DNA from: Planctomycetota bacterium
GTDB lineage: Bacteria > Planctomycetota > Phycisphaerae > Tepidisphaerales > Tepidisphaeraceae
Reading direction: 5' to 3'
Assembly (NCBI GenBank): GCA_023417885.1
Contig: JAEZED010000059.1
Span: 1 to 26,993 of the forward strand
Length of the DNA: 26,993 nt
In this document: one piece after another, positions 21,730-26,993 of the stretch
Position numbering within the stretch: the first letter of the stretch is position 1
How the letters are laid out: each line of letters starts with the position of its first letter
Notes under the pieces: generated by a model
The model's database searches: none
Told to the model about the DNA's origin: nothing
What the model saw: the letters and a program-made list of their open reading frames with translations, nothing else
Made by a program: the position numbers and the translations under genes

Positions 21730-22617
21730 CTAAGGAATCACCTTGTTCAGTGGGTAGCTGAAGATCGCGGTGGCGCCGCTGCGCTTCAGGCGGGGGATCA
21801 GCTCGCGCTCCAGCCGCTCGTCGATGATCACCTCGATCGCGTAGTCGCCGTCGTAGAGCTTGTTCACGGTCGGGCTCTGCTGCGCCGGAAGGTACTCCAC
21901 GATCTCCGCGAGGCGCCCGTCCGGCACGTTCATCTTCAGGCCCACCTTGCCGCGCGCGTCGATCGCGCCCTTCAGCAGGATGGCCATGTTCTCCATCATC
22001 TCCCGCTTCCACGGCACCGCCCACGCCTCGCGGTTGGCGACGAACCGGATCGTGCTCGTCAGGAGCGTGTCCAGCACCCGCAGGTTGTTGGCGCGGATGC
22101 TGCTCCCCGTCTCGGTGAGATCCACGATCGCGTCGCAGATGCGCGCCTTGATCTCCGTCGTCCCCCAGCTGAACTCGACCCGGCAATCAACCTTCTTCTC
22201 CTGGAAATAGCGGCGGACGGTGTTCACGATCTCCGTCGCGATGATCCCGCCGGCGAGGTCCTCCGGCTTCTGCACGGGGCTCTCGTTCGGCACCGCCAGC
22301 ACCCAGCGGGCGGGGTTGCTGGTGGCGCGGCTGTAAGTGAGCTCGCAGATCTCCACCACGTCCTGCTCGTTCCCGTTCTCCACGATCCAGTCGTGACCGG
22401 TGAGGCCGCAGTCGATCAGGCCGTCGACGACGTAGCGGCTCATCTCCTGCGCTCTGAACAGCACGCAGGAGATGCGGTCGTCGTCGATGCTCGGGAAGAC
22501 GCTGCGCTCCCGGACGCCGATGTTGAAGCCCGCCCGCTCGAACAGCTCGAACGTGCTCCTCTGCATCGATCCACTGGGGAGGCCCAGGCGAAGCTTGTCA
22601 GCCGGTAATGCGTTCAT
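21730..22617 (-). CDS. hisG: ATP phosphoribosyltransferase, long form
   Basis: HisG joins ATP and PRPP in the first, committed step of histidine synthesis. The 295-aa protein begins LRLGLPSGSMQRSTFELFERAG. It contains the YVVDGLIDCGLTGHDW block and the PRPP loop DAIVDLTETGSSIRANNL (162-179). It ends with a regulatory ACT-like domain (about 215-295) that makes this the long, self-sufficient form inhibited by histidine. No HisZ partner is therefore needed. No other his genes are in the window; it sits between the EndoIII-like gene and yebC, 42 nt downstream of the former. The ATG at 22617 has no strong ribosome site. Confidence 0.95.
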   Translation of the reverse strand: MNALPADKLRLGLPSGSMQRSTFELFERAGFNIGVRERSVFPSIDDDRISCVLFRAQEMSRYVVDGLIDCGLTGHDWIVENGNEQDVVEICELTYSRATSNPARWVLAVPNESPVQKPEDLAGGIIATEIVNTVRRYFQEKKVDCRVEFSWGTTEIKARICDAIVDLTETGSSIRANNLRVLDTLLTSTIRFVANREAWAVPWKREMMENMAILLKGAIDARGKVGLKMNVPDGRLAEIVEYLPAQQSPTVNKLYDGDYAIEVIIDERLERELIPRLKRSGATAIFSYPLNKVIP

Positions 22618-22659
22618 TCGTCGTCGCCCGCCGCTCGCGCCCTGCCCCTGCTCACTTCC

Positions 22660-23373
22660 TCATGCCGACTGCTTGCGCCCGCTGGCGCGCCGCGTGCCGG
22701 TGCGGGTCGTCGCCTTGGCCGCCTTCTTCGAGGTCTTCTTCGCCTTCGCCTCGCCCGTGCGCCCGCGAGACCGCGGCTTGCACGACTCCGCACGGCAGCA
22801 GGCGAAGAAGGGCCAGTATTCGTCGGCCTTCAGGTTCGACTCCAGAAACTTCTGGGCGTCCTCGAGCGTCGCGTCGGCCTCCAGCACACCCTGGCCCGCG
22901 AGATACCGTCGCATCGCCTCGTCGACCGGCATCGCCGCCTGACCGAAGCCGAGCAGCGACACGTACCCCTCGATGAACGGCGTCATCGCCGGAACCGCCC
23001 GCAGATGCGCACGCTGCTCCTTCTTGTTCATCGCCGCCACCCGGTCGATCGTCAGCCGCCCCTCGCCGTCGAACAGGTGCATCAGGATCTCGCGCAGCCG
23101 GACGGCGCGATCCATGGCGGCCGGGTAGCCCGGGCCGATCAGGTTCGTCAGCTCCAGCTCCGTCGCCACCCGGAGCTCGTTGACGTCCACGAACTCCTCG
23201 TCGAGCGCCGCCGCCGCCTTATGGGCGCGGCCGTCGTCGCAGGCCTCCTGAAGCACGCCCAGCACCAGGGCGCGCAGCGGATCGAGCTGGGGCCGATCCC
23301 CCGGCTTGTGCTGGCGGCACAGCTTCTTGTGGAGCGACTTCAGCGTCGCGGCGTGTTTCGTCGCGTTCTTCAT
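22660..23373 (-). CDS. Degenerate endonuclease III-like (HhH-GPD) protein with basic tail
   Basis: The 237-aa product resembles the HhH-GPD DNA glycosylase fold of endonuclease III. DPLRALVLGVLQEACDDGRA (31-50) matches the first helices, DLEEL-type helices follow, and LRAVPAMTPFIEGYVSLLGFG (124-144) stands where the helix-hairpin-helix LPGVGRKTA normally is. AMPVDEAMRRYL (147-158) aligns with the IPVDTHVFRV block, so the catalytic-type Asp (D151) remains. The catalytic Lys and the HhH glycines are gone. The four Fe-S cysteines are reduced to ACCRAESC (192-198). Residues 201-237 are a Lys/Ala/Arg/Thr tail like histone H1. A glycosylase activity is doubtful; a DNA-binding structural role is possible. 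The likeness is from motif reading, not a search. It lies 42 nt upstream of hisG on the same strand. Confidence 0.68.
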   Translation of the reverse strand: MKNATKHAATLKSLHKKLCRQHKPGDRPQLDPLRALVLGVLQEACDDGRAHKAAAALDEEFVDVNELRVATELELTNLIGPGYPAAMDRAVRLREILMHLFDGEGRLTIDRVAAMNKKEQRAHLRAVPAMTPFIEGYVSLLGFGQAAMPVDEAMRRYLAGQGVLEADATLEDAQKFLESNLKADEYWPFFACCRAESCKPRSRGRTGEAKAKKTSKKAAKATTRTGTRRASGRKQSA

Positions 23374-23418
23374 GGACAGGCATCTCTCGTCCGACCGACT
23401 CCGCCCCGGCGGCCGTGC

Positions 23419-23859
23419 TTAGGTGTTCCCGCTTCCCCCTTCACCACCGCCTTCGCCACTTTCCTCGCTGGCGTCGTCGCCGGTCTCCTCCTGCGACGCA
23501 TCCTCCGGCTTCATCTCCTGCTCAGCCTTGCGGATCAGGTCGAGCACTTCCATCTCGCGCCGGTACGCCTCGTCCTGGTGGAAACGCAGGTAGGGAACCG
23601 TCCGCGTCGCCAACGCCTTGCCCACCCGCGTCCGCATCAGCCCCGCCGCATGGCGAAGGGCCGTCAGCGCCGCCGTTTGCTTACCCGGCGAGCCCATCAT
23701 GACGACATAGATGTCCGCCATCGACAGGTCTTCGGCGACCTTCACGCGGCTGACGCTTGGGAGCACCCCGTCGAGGCGCGGGTCGTTCAACTCGCGCATG
23801 ATCACCTGCGCCACCTCGTGGCGGATGGCGCTGCCCACTCTCTCTGTGCGTCGCGACAT
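23419..23859 (-). CDS. rbfA: Ribosome-binding factor A
   Basis: RbfA is a KH-domain protein that helps mature the 30S subunit, needed for 16S 5' end processing and cold growth. The 146-aa protein starts MSRRTERVGSAIRHEVAQVI and continues LNDPRLDGVLPSVSRVKVAEDLSMADIYVV, the usual core. Residues 118-146 form an acidic, Gly/Ser-rich tail (EETGDDASEESGEGGGEGGSG) beyond the fold. A longer open frame reaches 24405, but the family start is at 23859. Only a weak GGAT precedes it. It follows ylxP and infB, the normal order of this cluster, and lies 45 nt upstream of the EndoIII-like gene. Confidence 0.94.
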   Translation of the reverse strand: MSRRTERVGSAIRHEVAQVIMRELNDPRLDGVLPSVSRVKVAEDLSMADIYVVMMGSPGKQTAALTALRHAAGLMRTRVGKALATRTVPYLRFHQDEAYRREMEVLDLIRKAEQEMKPEDASQEETGDDASEESGEGGGEGGSGNT

Positions 23860-23933
23860 GCTGCTGATCCGGCGGCTCTGGAGTGGATAAAGGATAGGCG
23901 CCCCGGCACCCGCACCGGGCGGTGACGACCGGC

Positions 23934-24215
23934 TCAGACGAAGTCGATCCGGTATTCGTCCAGGTCGACCTGGGGCAGCGTCCGGACGAGATCGACGATC
24001 TTCGCCAGCGCCCCCTCCACGTACCCGTGGTCGCTCCCGACCATGGCGACTCCGAAGACCGAGCGCCGCCACTGGTCCTGGGCGTCGGTCTCGGCGATGC
24101 TGACGTTGAACGCGTGTGCGATGCGGTCGCGCACGCTCCGGATCGCCCGCCGCTTGTCCTTCAGGCTCATCGCGCCGGGGATGGACAGGTCGAGCTGGAG
24201 AACGCCGATGGTCAT
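23934..24215 (-). CDS. ylxP: YlxP-like DUF503 family protein
   Basis: The 93-aa product starts MTIGVLQLDLSIPGAMSLKD, followed by KRRAIRSVRDRIAHAFNVSIAE, the DUF503 signature. A strand-rich second half ends LPQVDLDEYRIDFV. Length is normal. These small proteins lie next to infB and rbfA in many bacteria and have been tied to ribosome assembly or RNA binding, but the exact role is unsettled. The start at 24215 is set by the family; the frame continues to 24290 into a repeat element. No ribosome site is visible, and the 98-nt gap from infB is filled mostly by that repeat. Confidence 0.9.
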   Translation of the reverse strand: MTIGVLQLDLSIPGAMSLKDKRRAIRSVRDRIAHAFNVSIAETDAQDQWRRSVFGVAMVGSDHGYVEGALAKIVDLVRTLPQVDLDEYRIDFV

Positions 24216-24233
24216 GGGGCGGGTGGTGCGGGC

Positions 24234-24307
24234 TGGTAGATGGCAGATGGGGACGCGCGTCGCCGAGTCGCTCCCGGCCCCATCTACCATCTACCATTCC
24301 CCGTCTA
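24234..24307. repeat. Heptanucleotide-register inverted repeat between infB and ylxP
   Basis: Words TGGTAGA, TGGCAGA, TGGGGAC (24234-24254) face CCATCTA, CCATCTA, CCATTCC, CCGTCTA (24280-24307). The 19-nt arms 24234-24252 and 24278-24296 pair with one mismatch across 25 nt. The element ends 8 nt before the infB stop codon. It breaks the otherwise compact infB-ylxP-rbfA order. Confidence 0.85.
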
Positions 24308-24314
24308 CTCCCTC

Positions 24315-26993
24315 TCACAGCGTCCGCGCCACGGTCTGCCGCGTGTAGAACTCCAGCTTGTCGCCTTCCTTGACGTCGTCGTAGTTCAGGAGGTTGATGC
24401 CGCACTCCAGGCCCGACTTCACCTCGCGCACGTCCTCCTTCAGGCGGCGCAGGCTGGCGATCTGGAGATCCTGCACCACGACGCCGCCGTCGCGGATGAG
24501 CCGCGTGAGGCTGTTGCGCGTGACGTGACCGTCTGTGACGTAGCAGCCCGCGATCGTGCCGAGGCGACTGGCCTTGAAGGTCGCCCGCACCTCGGCGGTG
24601 CCCTGGTAGACCTCCTTGACCTCCGGCTCGAGCATGCCCGAAAGCGCCTTCTTGATGTCGTCGAAGATCTCGTAGATCACGTTGTACGTGCGGATCTCCA
24701 CGCCGCGCTGCTCGGCCAGATGACGCGCGCTCTCGTCGATTCCGACGTGGAAGCCGATAATCACCGCGTCGCTGGCGTCGGCAAGCTCCACGTCGCTCTC
24801 GTTGATGGCGCCGACCGCGGAGTGGATCACCTTCACGCGCACCTCGGCGGTGTTCTGCTCGCCGATCGTCGCGTTCAGCGTCTCCACCGAGCCCTGCACG
24901 TCGCCCTTGAGGATGAGGTTGATCGTCTTGATCTTCCCCTCCTCCACCGCCTCGAAGAGCGTCTCCAGCGACACGCGGTTGCGCACCGCCAGCTCCTCGC
25001 GACGGTTCTCGTCGCGACGCTCCTCGGAGACCGCCTCCGCCTCGTCAACCGAGGAGAGGACGTAGAACGCATCGCCCGCCGAAGGCACCTCGTTGAAGCC
25101 GCTGACGAGCACCGGCATGCTCGGGCCGGCCTCGCGGATCATCTGCCCACTGGCCTTCTGAAGCGCCCGGACGCGCCCGTACCCGGTGCCGGCGAGAATG
25201 ACGTCGCCGACCTTCAGCGTCCCCTGCTGCACCAGAACCGTGGCCACCGGGCCCAGGCCCTGCGTCATCCGCGCCTCGATCACCCGGCCGCGCGCCGGCG
25301 TGCTCGGGGCGGCCTTGAGCTCCATCAGTTCCGCCTGGAGGTCCAGGATCTCGAGCAGCTGCTCGATTCCCTGGCCCGTCATGGCGCTGGTGCGGACCAC
25401 TTCGGTGTCGCCGCCCCACTCGGCGGGATTGAGATTCTGCGCCGCAAGCTCGCCCAGCACCTTGTCCGGATTGGCGTCGTCGCGGTCGATCTTGTTCATC
25501 GCCACCACGATCGGCACGCCGGCGGCGCGGGCGTGGTTGATGCTCTCGACCGTCTGCGGCTGCACGCCCTGGGCCGCGTCCACGACCAGGACGACGATGT
25601 CCGTCACCTGCGCGCCGCGGGCACGCATGGCGGTGAACGCCTGGTGGCCCGGCGTGTCGATGAAGGTCACCTGCTTCTGCTGCCCCTCGCGCTCGACCAT
25701 CACGTCGAAGGAGGCCACGTGCTGCGTGATCCCGCCGGCCTCGCCCGCGGTCACGTTCGTGTGGCGGATCCGGTCGAGCAGGCTGGTCTTGCCGTGGTCG
25801 ACGTGCCCGAGGATCGTCACGATCGGCGGGCGCGACACGAGCGCCTCGGTGTCGATCTGCTCCTCGATCTCTGCGAACCGCTCGTCCAGCCGCTCCTCGG
25901 CGGTCTTCTGGCGGGCGACCTGGATCTCGATGCCGAACTCCATGGCGAGCGCCTCGGCCTGGTCCGGAGCGAGGCTCTGGTTGGCGGTGACGAAGACACC
26001 CTGCTTGGTCATGAGAGCCTTGATAAGGGTGCCGCTCTTGATGCCCAGGTCGCCCGAGAGGCTCTTGACGGTGATGGGCTCGTTGACCACCACCGGGCCG
26101 TCGCGCTGGCTGGGGGAAAGGGCGCGGAACCCCTTGCCCTTGTTCGCGGTCCGCTCCATCTGGCGATCGAGCAGGCTGCGGTTGGCGCGGGCCGCGTTGA
26201 GCGCGTCGCGCCGGGCGATGATGTCCGCGTCCGTGAACTCGCGAAGCTTCTCCAGCGCCTCGCCCCGCCGGCCCTCGCCGCCCCGGCGGCGCAGGGAGAG
26301 CGACTTGCCCGGGCCGGTGCGGCTCTTGGCCTTGTCGTCCTCTTCGGTGGTGACGCGCACGCCGCCTCCGCCCCGCGCCAGCGGGCCGGTCGGAATGCGC
26401 TGCTGCTCGGGCCGCTCGCCCGGCTCGCGGCGCTTGCGCGGCGTCGGAACGTGGTCGGGCGCCTCCACGCGCACGACCTTGGGCCCGCTGATCTCCGCGG
26501 GCTGAAGCCGGGTGAGCTGCGGGGCGGGTGTGACCGGCGCCTCCGCCGCCCGGCGCGCCTCGCGCTCGGCACGGATGCGCTCCTGGATCTCCCGCTGCTT
26601 GTCGGCCAGCGTGATCGTCGGCCGTGTCGTCGGCTCCGGGAGACCCGTTGCCGGGTTGGTCTGTCGATGGGCAGCCGGACGCGCCACGGGCGGCGCGACG
26701 GGCGCGGGCGTCTCCACTGGCGCCGCAGGTGCCGCGGGGGCCGCAGGCTCCTCCTGCGGCGCCTCGACAACCGGTGCAACCGGCGTCGCGGTCGCGTCAG
26801 GGGCCTCGGCGGCAGGACGCGCGGGCGCGGCCTCCGTCTCGGTCTCCGCGGGCGCTTCGACCTCGGCGGGCACCTCGGCGTCGGCCTCGACCGCGGTCTC
26901 AGTTTCCTGCTCCTCCGCGACGTCGGTCTGCTCCGTGGGCGCGCGGCGAACGGTGGTCGGCGGCGGCTCGGCGCGCGCCCGCGCCACCCCGCC
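24315..26993 (-). CDS. infB: Translation initiation factor IF-2 (5' end outside window)
   Basis: IF-2 is the GTPase that brings initiator tRNA to the 30S subunit and promotes subunit joining. Numbering from the last possible GTG in the window (26987), a long Pro/Ala/Glu/Thr-rich linker fills about 1-230. The IF2-N domain (KSLSGDLGIKSGTLIKALMT) lies near 303-350. The G domain has GHVDHGKT at 394-401, DTPGH at 444-448 and NKID near 500. Domains II to IV follow, with a standard C-terminus (LKEDVREVKSGLECGINL). The frame is still open at the window edge, so the true start and the remainder of the N-terminus are missing. It leads the infB-ylxP-rbfA cluster, but the heptad repeat after its stop could act as a processing or attenuation point. 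Confidence 0.96.
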   Translation of the reverse strand, partial: GGVARARAEPPPTTVRRAPTEQTDVAEEQETETAVEADAEVPAEVEAPAETETEAAPARPAAEAPDATATPVAPVVEAPQEEPAAPAAPAAPVETPAPVAPPVARPAAHRQTNPATGLPEPTTRPTITLADKQREIQERIRAEREARRAAEAPVTPAPQLTRLQPAEISGPKVVRVEAPDHVPTPRKRREPGERPEQQRIPTGPLARGGGGVRVTTEEDDKAKSRTGPGKSLSLRRRGGEGRRGEALEKLREFTDADIIARRDALNAARANRSLLDRQMERTANKGKGFRALSPSQRDGPVVVNEPITVKSLSGDLGIKSGTLIKALMTKQGVFVTANQSLAPDQAEALAMEFGIEIQVARQKTAEERLDERFAEIEEQIDTEALVSRPPIVTILGHVDHGKTSLLDRIRHTNVTAGEAGGITQHVASFDVMVEREGQQKQVTFIDTPGHQAFTAMRARGAQVTDIVVLVVDAAQGVQPQTVESINHARAAGVPIVVAMNKIDRDDANPDKVLGELAAQNLNPAEWGGDTEVVRTSAMTGQGIEQLLEILDLQAELMELKAAPSTPARGRVIEARMTQGLGPVATVLVQQGTLKVGDVILAGTGYGRVRALQKASGQMIREAGPSMPVLVSGFNEVPSAGDAFYVLSSVDEAEAVSEERRDENRREELAVRNRVSLETLFEAVEEGKIKTINLILKGDVQGSVETLNATIGEQNTAEVRVKVIHSAVGAINESDVELADASDAVIIGFHVGIDESARHLAEQRGVEIRTYNVIYEIFDDIKKALSGMLEPEVKEVYQGTAEVRATFKASRLGTIAGCYVTDGHVTRNSLTRLIRDGGVVVQDLQIASLRRLKEDVREVKSGLECGINLLNYDDVKEGDKLEFYTRQTVARTL

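Noticed and set aside
22660..23373. Active endonuclease III (nth)
   Set aside because: The catalytic lysine, HhH glycines and four-cysteine Fe-S motif are missing, so only fold-level resemblance is claimed.
23419..24405. RbfA with a 180-residue N-terminal extension
   Set aside because: The frame upstream of 23859 runs through the ylxP gene and a heptad repeat and has Arg/Pro-rich non-protein-like composition. The RbfA family starts at MSRRTERVG.

Overview
The window is GC-rich, tightly packed chromosomal DNA from a Gram-negative-type bacterium, most likely a member of the Planctomycetota, perhaps Phycisphaerae. That placement is inference. It rests on an N-terminal LEPR-XLL-like motif (SLEERRLLA) in the large secreted protein, paired bactofilins, an outer-membrane sugar kinase and heptosyltransferase pair, an oversized signal peptidase I, and a weak reliance on Shine-Dalgarno sites. 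I see no phage, IS element, CRISPR array, or toxin-antitoxin or restriction cassette.

Layout. 1-1577 (+): succinate dehydrogenase iron-sulfur subunit, then SmpB. 1620-3567 (-): a family 9 glycosyltransferase overlapping a WaaP/Kdo-kinase-like gene, probably LPS-core assembly. 3668-6025 (-): an exported cyclophilin joined to cadherin-like and RTX calcium-binding repeats, with a clear terminator. 6215-8038 (-): signal peptidase I with a zinc-ribbon insertion and a large beta-rich insertion. 8159-9208 (+): NAD-dependent sugar epimerase. 9453-9785 (+): a small protein I do not recognise. 9843-9927 (-): tRNA-Leu(CAG) with its terminator. 10028-13422 (+): psd, pssA and gltX, with phosphatidylethanolamine synthesis next to glutamyl-tRNA synthetase. 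13423-13986: a 564-nt gene-free stretch between convergent genes, holding a terminator and a 21-bp tandem repeat. 13987-16273 (-): bactofilin, zinc-ribbon bactofilin and exported cyanophycinase. 16430-20792 (+): a NeuD-type acyltransferase, a WecA/MraY-type phosphosugar transferase and an O-antigen-ligase-like protein with TPRs, which together suit cell-surface polysaccharide synthesis. 20904-26993 (-): yebC, hisG, a degenerate endonuclease-III-like gene, rbfA, ylxP (DUF503) and infB. The last three are the familiar translation-factor cluster.

The genes are mostly housekeeping. The interest lies between and inside them. Three short gene gaps are built from words repeated in a strict 7-nt register, two of them as word runs facing their own reverse complement. 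A separate CACAGA-word repeat occurs at two other gaps. At least eight genes without a convincing Shine-Dalgarno site carry a TAnnnT hexamer 5-9 nt before the start codon, the arrangement expected for leaderless mRNAs. Domain-level oddities are the signal peptidase insertions, the zinc-ribbon bactofilin, the cyclophilin-RTX fusion, and an EndoIII-like protein that lacks its catalytic lysine and Fe-S ligands but has gained a histone-H1-like tail.
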